Shown: positions 18,295-27,541 of the stretch, one piece after another
Layout: each line of letters starts with the position of its first letter
Position numbering within the stretch: position 1 is the stretch's first letter
NCBI GenBank assembly: GCA_963697355.1
Contig: CAVONV010000003.1
Span: forward strand, 134,002-198,001
Source: CAVONV01 sp963697355
GTDB lineage: Bacteria; Acidobacteriota; Vicinamibacteria; Marinacidobacterales; DATDRI01
Direction of reading: 5' to 3'
DNA length: 64,000 nt
Notes under the pieces: model-generated
The model's input: only the letters and a program-made list of their open reading frames with translations
What the model was told of the DNA's origin: nothing
Databases searched by the model: none
Translations under genes and position numbers: made by a program

Positions 18295-18933
18295 TCACGC
18301 CCTGTAGTACTGACTCGCATAGGCGTCGAGTTTCCTATAGGGAGCCATGATGAACTCGCAACGGTCATCCCCTCTCGCGGTACAAGTCATTTCCCTCGCG
18401 TGCACTGAAACGGAGAAGGCTTCCGAGCACCAGCCGGCCGAATAACCCGCGCTGAAGAAACAGACCGGGCTATCCGAGGTCATTCCCTTTCTCTCGTAGA
18501 TTTCGGACTCGAACGTGTTGGGGTGTTGATACTGGAGAAAATAGCTCTCATCCGGGCGAGGTCTCGATGACGAATAGAGCTCAACGAACGCCCAACCCGA
18601 GTATGCAAAAAGCACCGGCCCCGTGGAAAGCCTTTCGAGGGGCTCCGTTACCCCTCGACTATCAGAGAACGCCTTCGAATCCGACTTCCCAATCACTCGG
18701 GCCGTGTTGTAGAGAAACTCTTGCGCTGCGGTGACACCCAAAACGCTTTCCAACTGCTCGAACAACGCCACGAACAGACTTTCGCCTCGCACCAGGACAT
18801 ATCGCTCTTTGCCGACGTGTATCGTGCCTTCACAAGGCTTGCGCACGAATTCCTTGAAAAGCTCTCCAACATATTTGTCGGCGATCTCGAATATCGCCTC
18901 ATACTTTTCGGGAACTCTGACAGTGTCGACCAT
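18295..18933 (-). CDS. V4R domain protein
   Basis: About 212 residues from ATG 18933, chosen because GAAGGAGGG lies immediately before it; the frame extends to 19077 but that part looks non-coding. The C-terminal half is a V4R (4-vinyl reductase / XylR-N-like) domain, with LFAYSGWAFVELY, a GYSAGWCSEAF helix and the closing CTARGDDRCEF motif, whose two Cys often bind metal or define the ligand pocket. V4R proteins sense small molecules or act with methyl-accepting and c-di-GMP systems. It is divergent from the TPR gene at 19108. Confidence 0.75.
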   Translation of the reverse strand: MVDTVRVPEKYEAIFEIADKYVGELFKEFVRKPCEGTIHVGKERYVLVRGESLFVALFEQLESVLGVTAAQEFLYNTARVIGKSDSKAFSDSRGVTEPLERLSTGPVLFAYSGWAFVELYSSSRPRPDESYFLQYQHPNTFESEIYERKGMTSDSPVCFFSAGYSAGWCSEAFSVSVHAREMTCTARGDDRCEFIMAPYRKLDAYASQYYRA

Positions 18934-19107
18934 GATCCCTCCTTCTTCGCGGAACGCTCCCGCACAGATTTTGGGAATGTTTCCCTGCCAATATCCGCCT
19001 ACATTACACCTGTCTTCAAGCCACCTCAACTCATATTGACTACGCCCCACTTTGAATGTAACCTTCGGCGTTCTCATACGGTCGTCGGCGCGCCACCGGA
19101 GTCAAAT

Positions 19108-19563
19108 ATGAATTTCGAGCAACGGGAAGAGGTCTTTGGAAGAGCCCTCAAAATGTACCGCTTGGGCCTTCTGCGTGACGCAGCCACGGAGTTTCGTCGC
19201 TTGATCGAAGACGGGAGCACCGATCCGCGACACATCTCCTACTGTGGCCTATTGATGGCTGTTGGTGAAGGAAAGGTTCACAAAGGATTGAAACTTTGCG
19301 AGCGGGCCGTCGAAGACGCGCGCTACGACTCCGAAATGTATCTGAACCTTGCCAAGCTGCACTTCCGAACCGGTCGGCGGAGCCGAGCAACAGAAGTGTT
19401 GCTTCAGGCTCTGCGGTTTGATCCCAGAAACCCAGCGTTGATTCGACAAATCGGATACATCAATCCCCGAGCGACCCCGATACTTCCGTTCCTCGATAGA
19501 AAGAACCCTCTGAACAAGTACTTCGGGCTCGTGAGGACTCGTCTTTTTCACATGGTCGCCTAG
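19108..19563 (+). CDS. TPR repeat protein
   Basis: A 151-residue protein from ATG 19108 with CGGAG seven bases upstream. Helical pairs with TPR spacing are visible: MYRLGLLRDAATEFRRLIED, HKGLKLCERAVED, MYLNLAKLHFRTGRRSRATE, LLQALRFDPRNPALIRQI. The C-terminus is basic and ends in LFHMVA. Probably a scaffold or adaptor for the neighbouring V4R and c-di-GMP proteins. It is divergent from the V4R gene; the gap of about 175 bases should hold both promoters. Confidence 0.7.
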   Translation: MNFEQREEVFGRALKMYRLGLLRDAATEFRRLIEDGSTDPRHISYCGLLMAVGEGKVHKGLKLCERAVEDARYDSEMYLNLAKLHFRTGRRSRATEVLLQALRFDPRNPALIRQIGYINPRATPILPFLDRKNPLNKYFGLVRTRLFHMVA

Positions 19564-19787
19564 GGCCTACTCGTGGTCGTGTTGCTCCATCGGTTTGGAC
19601 TGGAACCAGCGATGGAATGTTGGTTGATATCGTCGGCAACTCTATGTACACTTGAGTCGTCGAGCCCGCGCAAGTCCCCACCTACGCGCTCGCATCCCCA
19701 ACTAATAAGTCGCAGAGTCTTTCTTGATGTTAAACATTCTTACGAACAAGTGACTGAATCCCCAGAATTCATACGCGAGGACAAATC

Positions 19788-19952
19788 ATGCAGTGCGAAA
19801 AATGCGGTCACGAAGGATTCTATCATCTCGCTAAAATCGAGCGCTGTTGGTGCGGCTGCCCACCTGCGAGCACCGAGAAAAAGATCAATGTTCAGACCCC
19901 ACCCCGACCAAAGAACCAGCGTTCGCAACTAACCAGCCAACCGGCACCGTGA
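19788..19952 (+). CDS. 54-residue Cys-rich small protein, zinc-ribbon-like
   Basis: ATG 19788 follows CGAGGAC at a good distance. The product starts MQCEKCGHEGFYHL and continues ERCWCGC, giving CxxC followed by CxCxC plus two His, then a Pro/Gln-rich tail to TGA at 19950-19952. The spacing suggests one bound zinc. I do not recognise the family. The overlapping longer frames on both strands lack such a pattern. Confidence 0.5.
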   Translation: MQCEKCGHEGFYHLAKIERCWCGCPPASTEKKINVQTPPRPKNQRSQLTSQPAP

Positions 19953-20407
19953 GAGCCCCGGCGGCTGTTGTCCACAGCCAGCGCTGCTGTGACTGAGGGC
20001 ATTTCCCCACAAGTATGCCGCAAAACTCGTCTCATGTGGCCCTGCCGCCCTAGCAAGTCCCGGCCACAGGGTCGGGAGTTCCACCCGCTTTAGATCACTG
20101 CAAGTTCTACCGAATTCCGGCATCATCACGGTAAGATGCCATTCCCACTTTTACCACACACACGAGCAAACCGATCTAACCTTGCCGCTCAGGCACTTTT
20201 ATTTCTGAAGATCTCTCTGGAGCGGCGCAGTGCGAGGACCGGCATCCCGCCTTTATGTTGGGACCTCGCACTGTAACCAGCTTCGACTAATACTGAAGTC
20301 GACTCTTCGAATTCCACACTACACTTCGCCCTACTCCGCTCCGCCATCGACCTCTTTCTAAGGTGAGGTGCTAGAATAGCGCGTGACGAGAAAAGGGTGT
20401 TGAAGGG
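19953..20407. other. Gap with no recognised gene
   Basis: Open frames here are short and have no recognisable product. No tRNA, repeat or terminator was seen. It separates the signalling block from the acetylation locus, and base 20408 starts a lipoprotein, so a promoter is expected near its end. Confidence 0.4.
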
Positions 20408-21865
20408 ATGGTGCAAGTCTTCCCGATAGCCTCTCGGAGGGTGTTCGTCGTGTTTTGGATAACTCTGGCCACGTGCCTCGTGGTTTCTGGAGCCTGTGGA
20501 ACCTCAGGGGGGTCTCAAGAAAGCCGGAGTGCCAAAGAGGTTTCCTCGGCGGAACCTCAGGACGTCGAGACCCTGACCGGCGCTCTAACCAGAGTCGTTT
20601 GGGTCCAGGACATCGCCGACGGCACGGACATCGGCAGCCAGGGCGCGGAGCTCATGCTGATGGGCTACGACAGCCACGACGGCCAGGGCGAGAGGCCTCT
20701 TCACTCCTCACCGGGCAACTTCACCCGGCCGCTCATCACCCCACGCGGTAACCGTGTCGTTTTCTCGGAACGACGGGCGGCCGAGCGTGTTCGTCGTGAA
20801 TTGGGATGGTTCTGGCTCTGAGGGCGCTCGGGAAAGGCATTGCTCTCACCACCTGGATCGATCCGCATACCGGAACGGAATGGGTTTACGTCGGTTCCGA
20901 CATGAAGACGGATCCGGTGACCTTCGGTATCGATCACGCGGCACCAGATCGACCGATGGGACGTGAGCGAGGTCGTTTGGGACCGGCGACGGGTGAGCCA
21001 GGACAACTTCCAGGTATCGGCCGACGGCCGACTTGCGGGCGGTCTTTTTCCTTGGCCGGCTGCCGGCGTGGTGGAGCTGCCCCAAGGCCGTTGGCGACGA
21101 TTGGGCCGCGGATGTTGGACATCTTTAGCAGGACGACCACTCACTCTTTTGGATCTTCGACGGCTCTCACAGAAACCTGACCGTCATCGACTTCGAACGT
21201 GATGAGCGATGGCAGGTCAACATCAACAATGCGCCCGGCATCGACGGTTATGAGGTCTACCATCCTCGATGGACCAACCATCCGAGGTTCTTGACCATGA
21301 CCGGTCCCTACACGGTCGGCACCAAGGCGAACAAAATCCGTGACGGCGGTCCACAGGTCGAGATCTACCTGGGACGGTTTGCCGCTGATTTCACCGCGGT
21401 CGAGCAATGGGTCAAAGTGACGGACAACCGGCGCGCCGATTTCTCTCCGGACGCTTGGATCGATCCGAGCCAACGGCCCCCAACTCGGGCTGACCGGCGG
21501 GGCGACTCCCGGCCCGAAAGTCCCGGCATCGGACTCGAAGCGAGCGGTTGGTCGTCGAAGCACGGGTGCTCGACGCCTCTCCGATCCCCACACCGAAGTC
21601 GATCCTGCCCTACCGCCGTGCCATGCTCGTCAACGAGTATGAAGTCGTCCGGGTACTCGAGGGCAACTACGAAGGAACGAAGATCCTCGTGGCGCATTGG
21701 GTCATTCGGGATGGCCAAGTGCTGGCAACGGCGGCGCGAGAACCGGGCAGCGTCCATCGAATGACGCTCGAAGCCTATGACGCGCATCCCGAATTGGAAG
21801 GCGAACGATTGGTCATGGACAGCGACGCGTTTGAGCTTCGCCTCTACTACGACATCAACAGCTAA
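20408..21865 (+). pseudogene. Lipoprotein with propeller-like repeats, frameshifted
   Basis: One gene of about 485 codons spread over several frames. It opens at ATG 20408 with a lipoprotein signal (LVVSGAC lipobox). Recognisable words continue in successive frames: RGNRVVFSE, SVFVVNWDGSG, TEWVYVGSD, VSQDNFQVSADGRLAGG, FWIFDGSHRNL, YEVYHPRWTNHPRF, and a final 100 residues ending RLYYDINS. Shifts lie near 20770, 20825, 20960, 21140 and 21490-21545. The DGR/WTNHPRF words suggest a TolB-like periplasmic propeller. The TAA at 21863-21865 overlaps the ATG of the MBOAT gene (TAATG), so the pair is translationally coupled. Indel error is more likely than decay because sequence similarity between frames is undamaged. 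Confidence 0.65.
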
Positions 21866-23326
21866 TGGTTTTTAGCTCGTACCTCTTCCTGTTCTATTTT
21901 CTCCCGGCCGCTCTGCTGCTCTACTACGCGGTACCGCGCCGCGCCAAGCACCTTCTCCTCACCTTCGTGAGCTATCTGTTCTACGGGTGGGCGAATCCTC
22001 TGTTTGTTTTTCTCTTGTTGGGATCGACGACGGTGGACTACTTTTGCGGACTGGTGATTGCCGAGCATCGGTTGCGTCGACGGAGGCGCTCCACTCCGAA
22101 AGCTCCAGCCCGGCACGCCGCGCACTCGCCGGCAGCGCGTTGCCGTCGCTTTGTCCATCGTCTCCAATTTGTCGCTGCTGGGATTCTTCAAATACTTCAA
22201 TTTCGCCGCGGACAATTTCGACGCCATCGTGGCCTGGCTGGGCCTGCCCGATCTCCAGATCCAGAGGGTCGATCACGGTGGTGCTGCCCTTGGGAATCAG
22301 CTTCTACACCTTCCAGTCGATGAGCTACACCATCGACGTCTACCGCGGTCACGCTCGGGCGCTCCGCAATTTCATCGACTTCGCCTGCTACGTCTCGATG
22401 TTTCCTCAGCTCGTGGCGGGGCCGATCATCCGATTCTCGGAGGTCGCCGACCAACTCGCCGAGCGGACACACACCATCACCAAGTTCGCGCGCGGCGTGG
22501 CTTTCGTGAGCGTGGGTCTCGCGAAGAAGATCCTCCTCGCCAATCCCTGTGGCAAGGTTGCCGATGTGGCGTTTGAAGCCGGCTCCATCGGCGTCGTCGA
22601 TGCTTGGTACGGTGTCGTCGGCTACGCCTTCCAGATCTATTTCGACTTCAGCGCCTACTCGGACATGGCCATCGGACTGGGCCTCATGCTGGGATTCGTC
22701 TTCTCCAAGAATTTCGATTCTCCCTACCTCGCTCAGTCGATCACCGAGTTCTGGCGGCGCTGGCACATTTCGCTATCCACGTGGCTCCGAGACTATCTCT
22801 ATGTGCCTCTCGGCGGAAATCGCAAAGGACCGGTGCGAACCTATGTCAACCTGGCGGTCGTCATGTTGCTCGGCGGGCCTGTGGCACGGTGCGGCCTGGA
22901 ACTTCGTCATTTGGGGAGGCATGCACGGCCTGTTGCTCGCCGGTGAACGTCTTCGAGGGAAGATCTCTCCGTATCGTTGGCTCCCCAAAGCTGGACGTCA
23001 GGCGATGACGTTCGTCGTCGTTCTCATCACCTGGGTGTTCTTCCGAGCCGACGATTTGCCCAGTGCGATCCTCTATCTCCGAAGCATGTTCGGACTAGAG
23101 ACGGCACAGGAAACGCGCCGGCTTACTGAGTGGGATTTTGTATCAGCCCTACTATCTGGGCACCGTCCTGCTTGCGGCTCTGGTCACCTGGACCTGCCCG
23201 CAGACCTGGGATTGGACGCGGTCCGTTACGCCCTTGAAGGCCGCCGCAATCGTCGGGCTCTGGCTCGCGTCGCTCGCGGTGCTGGCCACCCAGGCATACA
23301 ACCCGTTCATCTATTTCATCTTCTAG
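21865..23326 (+). pseudogene. MBOAT family O-acyltransferase, AlgI-like, frameshifted
   Basis: Multi-spanning inner-membrane protein that passes acetyl groups across the membrane for polysaccharide O-acetylation. Segments in four frames join into one AlgI-like protein: VFSSYLFLFYFLP and FVSYLFYGW; LLGFFKYFNF; PLGISFYTFQSMSYTIDVYR, ACYVSMFPQLVAGPIIRF, and FWRRWHISLSTWLRDYLYVP; WHGAAWNFVIWGGMHG with the catalytic His; ending AYNPFIYFIF. Shifts lie near 22070, 22275, 22880 and 23135. All expected motifs survive, so the active gene is probably intact in the organism. Stop is followed by AGGAGG and the AlgJ-like gene. Confidence 0.85.
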
Positions 23327-23343
23327 GAGGACATTAGATACCG

Positions 23344-25038
23344 ATGCCGGACACTTCGCTCCAACACACCCGAGAAGAGCTTGCCAGACGAGAGGTGGGC
23401 CGGACGAATATCGGGCGATGGACGGCCTGGGTGCTGGTGGCGCAGTTCGTACTCGTCGTCGGCGGCGTACTGGTGAGCGAGATTCTGAATCCCGAATCCC
23501 AAAGACAACCTCGAGAGCCGTCTGTCACGTCTTGTTGGGGCAATCCTATCGCCGTCGAGCGACAGCGATCCCCCAGCCCTGTCGATGCTATCGCGAATGG
23601 TTTCGCGCAACCGCACCATCATTAGGGAGCTCGAGCGGTTCGGGGACGAGTGCCGAGGACGATACTCGACTTGCAAGGACCTTGCGACCACCCACCCAAT
23701 ACCTCCTTGCGGGCCTCGGCGCGGGGAACGAACAGGTTTACATCGGACATCGACCGTGGCTGTTTCTACCGCCAGGGCTTTGACTACCTCACTGGACCCG
23801 GTTTCCTCGAACCTAGGCAGCTCGCCCGCCGCGGCGCGCCGGGAGACCTTGGAGCACCCTTGCAGCCGGATCCACGGAAGGCGATCCTGAAGCTCAAAGC
23901 CGACCTCGATGAGCGGGGCATCCAACTCGTCGTCATGCCGACACCCGTCAAGCCGACCATTCATCCGGAACATTTCGCCCGTCGCTACGAGGGGCGTGAG
24001 GAGCCGCTCCGTCCGGCTTCGTTCGCGACGTTCATCCAGGAGCTCGAAGAGCAAGGCGTTCTCGTGTTCGATGCCGCTCCCGCCTTGCTCGAAGCCAAAC
24101 GTCGGACCGGGGCGTCCCAGTACTCGAGACCGACACCCACTGGCGACCCGAGGCGATGGCAGTTGGTGGCCGCTCGTCTCACCGATTTCGTGACCCGCTA
24201 CGTCGACCTGCCGCCTCAACCGCCCGCCGGCTACATTAGTGGACAAGTCGAGGTCACGAACCTGGGCGATGTCGCTCGTATGCTGGACTTACCCGACGAG
24301 CAGTCTCGGTATCCGACGGAAAGCGTCGAGCTGCGACAGATCCACACCGCGGATCACGAGCTCTGGCAGCCGAGTCGCGCAGCCGACGTCCTGCTACTCG
24401 GTGACAGCTTCAGCAACATCTATTCGCTCGCCGAGATGAACTGGGGCGAGTCCGCCGGGCTCGCCGAGCAGCTCAGCTTTCTCATGCAACGGCCGATCGA
24501 CCGGATCGTCCAAAACGCCGATGGAGCGTTCGCCACACGAGAGCAGCTAGGACGCGAGCTAGCCGGCGGAAGCGATCGACTCGCGGGAAAAAGGCTCGTG
24601 ATCTTCCAGTTCGCGGAGCGGGAGCTGGCCGTTGGCGACTGGAAGCTCGTTGACCTCAGCCTGGGCGACGCAGCACCAGGCCAATTCTACGTTCCGAATG
24701 CAGGCGAGGTGGTGGTCGCCTCCGGGACCATCCAAGAGATCGCACCCATTCCCCGCCCCGGTACGGTACCCTATGCCGACCATATCGCTGCGGTGCATCT
24801 CGTGGATCTCGAGAGCGAACGAGCTCTCGTGAACGGTCGACAAGCCCTGGTCTACATCTGGGGAATGCGCAATCATATCTTGCAGGAGGCCGCACGGTTT
24901 CGCGCGGGAGACCGGATTACCGTCCTCCTCCGGCCGTGGTCCGATGTGGCCATCCAGTACGACGGCATCAACCGCACCGAGTTGAAAAACGAGGACGTGC
25001 AGTTTGAAGTGCCAACGTGGGGCGAGGTGATCCATTGA
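23344..25038 (+). pseudogene. AlgJ/AlgX-like SGNH acetyltransferase, frameshifted
   Basis: Periplasmic, membrane-anchored partner of the MBOAT protein. The N-terminus has one membrane helix (WTAWVLVAQFVLVVGGVLV). The first 300 bases pass through three frames; from about 23760 the main frame runs to 25038. Key words are LVVMPTPVKPTIHPE and LLLGDSFSNIYS (SGNH Ser block). The DTHWRPE motif, which supplies Asp and His, is present only in another frame around 24125-24150, between two compensating shifts near 24115 and 24165. After the SGNH domain comes an extra C-terminal domain of about 140 residues (VVASGTIQEIAP ... VLLRPWSDV) that looks beta-rich. The stop overlaps the TTG start of the next gene. 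Confidence 0.8.
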
Positions 25039-26105
25039 TTAGACGGTCGATTCTACCAACAGTCTGCGGTATCGCTTTGCTGTTTTTCTCGTGCCGCGGA
25101 ACCGGCAACGAGTCACCTGACACCACCGCACTCTTCAACGAATGGGCCAAATTGGCTCAGACCGCGGAGCAACAAGAGACCATCGTCGTCGAAGGCCGCG
25201 ACGGGTGGCTCTTCTTCGGCCCCGAGCTCCGGCATCTCGGTGTCGGCCCGTTCTGGGGCGACGCTGCGGTCGGAGTGAGCAAGGCGAGGCGTCCCGAATG
25301 GGCGGACCCTCTCCCGGCCATTCTCGATTTCAACAGACAGCTTTCGGAGGCCGGCATCGAGCTCATGGTCGTGCCCGTGCCGCCGAAGAGCATCATCTAC
25401 CCCGACAAACTCCCTTCTACTGTCGATCTCGGCGCTCAACCTCCGCCACGTCTCGACCTCCATCATCAAGCCTTCTATGAGCTCCTCCGCGGTAAGGGTG
25501 TCAGGGTCCTGGACCTCACCCCTCTATTTCTTTCGCTTCGTGAGAGCTCCGATGGTCCTCTGTACTGCCTGCAGGACACCCACTGGTCGGGCGTTGCCAC
25601 GGTCCTCGCAGCCGAACAGATCGCCCTCGAAATCCGCGCCAAGCCGTGGTTCGAGGACGCAGCATCAGCCACGATACAGGAGGAGAGGAGAACGGTCGAA
25701 ATTGCCGGCGACCTGTGGAGAGCGTTGGCGAAGCCGTCCCTAGCCAAACAACGTCTCTCGTTACGTTTTGTCGGGACGGAATCCGAGGGCGCTTTGATCC
25801 CGATGGAGCCCGATCCCTCGAGCCCCGTCATCCTGCTAGGCGACAGCCACACCTTGGTGTTCCACGCCGGCGACGACATGCACGCCGAAGGCGCCGGCCT
25901 CGCCGATCAACTCGCCTTGGAGTTGGGATTCGCCATTGACTTGGTCGGAGTGCGCGGCTCCGGAGCAACTGCGGCTCGAATTAACTTGCTGAGGCGCGCT
26001 CAGCAAACACCCGACTACTGGGCCAACAAGAAGCTCGTCATTTGGTGCTTTGCGGCCCGAGAGCTCACCGAGAGCGACGGGTGGCGCATCGTCCCGATCT
26101 CTTGA
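25035..26105 (+). CDS. AlgX/AlgJ-like SGNH acetyltransferase, lipoprotein
   Basis: A 356-residue intact protein. TTG 25035 overlaps the previous TGA, and GAGGTGATC before it matches the 16S tail almost perfectly, so coupling is strong. The signal has a lipobox (ALLFFSC). Catalytic words are VVPVPPKSIIYP, LQDTHWSG (Asp-His) and ILLGDSHTLVFH (SGNH block with GDSH). It is the second such protein in a row; paired AlgJ/AlgX-type proteins usually split the acetyl relay and transfer steps. The polymer synthase is not in the window. Confidence 0.85.
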   Translation: MIRRSILPTVCGIALLFFSCRGTGNESPDTTALFNEWAKLAQTAEQQETIVVEGRDGWLFFGPELRHLGVGPFWGDAAVGVSKARRPEWADPLPAILDFNRQLSEAGIELMVVPVPPKSIIYPDKLPSTVDLGAQPPPRLDLHHQAFYELLRGKGVRVLDLTPLFLSLRESSDGPLYCLQDTHWSGVATVLAAEQIALEIRAKPWFEDAASATIQEERRTVEIAGDLWRALAKPSLAKQRLSLRFVGTESEGALIPMEPDPSSPVILLGDSHTLVFHAGDDMHAEGAGLADQLALELGFAIDLVGVRGSGATAARINLLRRAQQTPDYWANKKLVIWCFAARELTESDGWRIVPIS

Positions 26106-26109
26106 AAGC

Positions 26110-26473
26110 AGGACCCATCTGCAGCCACCGCCAACCGCAAGCTGGATCCGATTCTGACAGAGTGCCGAGGTGCCTCCCGACCACAGGAACAGGTGGCCAG
26201 GCAGAGGCTTGTGTTCCAGGTGAATGTGCCCCTGCGTATCGTTGTGTAGCTGGAAACCCCTTTTTTGGCAGTGCATTGTGCCTGCAGTGGTGCAGAGTCG
26301 GGTTGGATAGTTGCAGCGGGACAGCTAGCTGTGTCGGAATTTCCAAGAGCACAATCACCGCGGACGTGAAGCCCGGCTGCCTCAGGAATTTCAGCACAGC
26401 AAAACGCACTCCTGGAATCGCGAGTCCCGTCGTAGTAAGGTTATCGAGAAAGCGCCCCAAGGAAGCTTTGTGA
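26110..26473 (+). pseudogene. Remnant of a Cys-rich extracellular protein
   Basis: This is part of a frame open from 26042 without a good start. About 65 residues read like a disulfide-rich module: GGQAEACVPGECAPAYRCV, then SALCLQWCRVGLDSCSG and TASCVGI. The cysteine spacing resembles Cys-rich modules of myxobacterial and delta-proteobacterial surface proteins. No signal peptide or start is present, so it looks like the tail of a decayed gene. The minus-strand frame over the same bases is judged a shadow. Confidence 0.4.
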
Positions 26474-26513
26474 AGAGAGGTGTGCATACGCATCGATTTT
26501 CGATAGAGCGACA

Positions 26514-27464
26514 ATGAGCTACATTCTCCCCCTGCTCGTATCGGCCTTTTGCTTGATAGGTTGCGGGCCGTCTCGCATCCCCGTTCAAGAGACACGGCCG
26601 AGCTCGACCGAACCGTCGCAGGAAAATGAGAAAGACACACAGCCGCGAATGCATCCCTTTGGAAAGAAGCCGGAAACGGAACCTCCCGAGGGCCTAACCA
26701 CGGTAGTCGCACCGGCGGAGATACGCGAACCGGAGGCAAAGTACGAGACCGCTGGGTCGAAGGCCACCGGCGCATTCCACATCATCGAAGTGCCCGTCAG
26801 CCTCGAAAGGCCCGACGTGGTTTCGAGTCGGGTACGGCATGTGCTGTCTGCCCATTTGGATCGTTCACCGAGCACCGAGGACCTCATGCTTTCCGGCTCC
26901 CAGGAAACACCGGCTGTCGGCTTGAACCACGTAGCAGAGCCGGTCGAGCAAGGGATACGATTCCGAAGTAAGGATGGGAGTACGGAGTGGGTCTTGGAGC
27001 CGGCCGAGGTCCTTGCCAATTCCGTCTCAGCAACCAGAGATTTGAGGGTGTTCTACGATGGATTTGCAGGTCGCTATGTGATCGTCGGCCTGAAGGGTAT
27101 GACGGACGAATCGGGCCCCGACCTCTCCCAAATCCTGGTTACAGTTTCCGACGACGGGAGACCCGAAGGTGAATGGTACAACGCTAAATTGGGCCTTCAG
27201 GAAGAAGCCGGCAGCTCGGGCGATCCGTATGGATTCTACGGATTTGCAGTCGATGCCGAATCCATCTATATACTCTTGGAACGTGGCGGAGAGGACAGAG
27301 GTCGGGAAAACCTCGGCGTCTCAGTTTGGACAATCGACAAGGGGCTAGAGACAGCAGGATTCTACTCCGGGGGACAAGCTCACTTCCGGGTCTACGAAAA
27401 GGTGTTGGCCTCGTGCCCGAAGAGGAAGTCGGACGACGGAAGGCCAAGGGCGGTACATCGATAG
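26514..27464 (+). CDS. Lipoprotein, paralogue of the next gene (short form)
   Basis: A 316-residue lipoprotein (signal AFCLIGC). Residues about 25-70 are a Pro/Glu-rich linker. The C-terminal half shares a pattern with the next gene: RVFYDGFAGRYVIVGLKG, ILVTVSDDGRPEGEWYN, GFAVDAESIYILLE and VWTIDKGLETAGFY. The paralogue has KVIYDQSAGRFLVV, ILVGVSDDSNPNGTWYM, GFAVDEEAVYIN and LWVIGKGIGSGGFY. It ends soon after, so it lacks the rest of the long form. The last 20 residues are low quality and basic, so the stop may be displaced. Function unknown, outside the cytoplasm. Confidence 0.7.
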   Translation: MSYILPLLVSAFCLIGCGPSRIPVQETRPSSTEPSQENEKDTQPRMHPFGKKPETEPPEGLTTVVAPAEIREPEAKYETAGSKATGAFHIIEVPVSLERPDVVSSRVRHVLSAHLDRSPSTEDLMLSGSQETPAVGLNHVAEPVEQGIRFRSKDGSTEWVLEPAEVLANSVSATRDLRVFYDGFAGRYVIVGLKGMTDESGPDLSQILVTVSDDGRPEGEWYNAKLGLQEEAGSSGDPYGFYGFAVDAESIYILLERGGEDRGRENLGVSVWTIDKGLETAGFYSGGQAHFRVYEKVLASCPKRKSDDGRPRAVHR

Positions 27465-27541
27465 CATGGCCCCTGTCGCCACCTCCGAGCGAGGCCACTT
27501 CAGAACAGGGCGGTACGGTGGGAATTGCAGGAGAGATCAAA

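Noticed and set aside
18934..19077. Longer N-terminus for the V4R protein
   Set aside because: A near-perfect ribosome site stands before ATG 18933 and the added residues do not look like the domain.
26065..26775. Long minus-strand frame of 236 codons
   Set aside because: Composition is Arg/Ser/Pro-rich with no domain; it overlaps the start and signal peptide of a convincing plus-strand lipoprotein.
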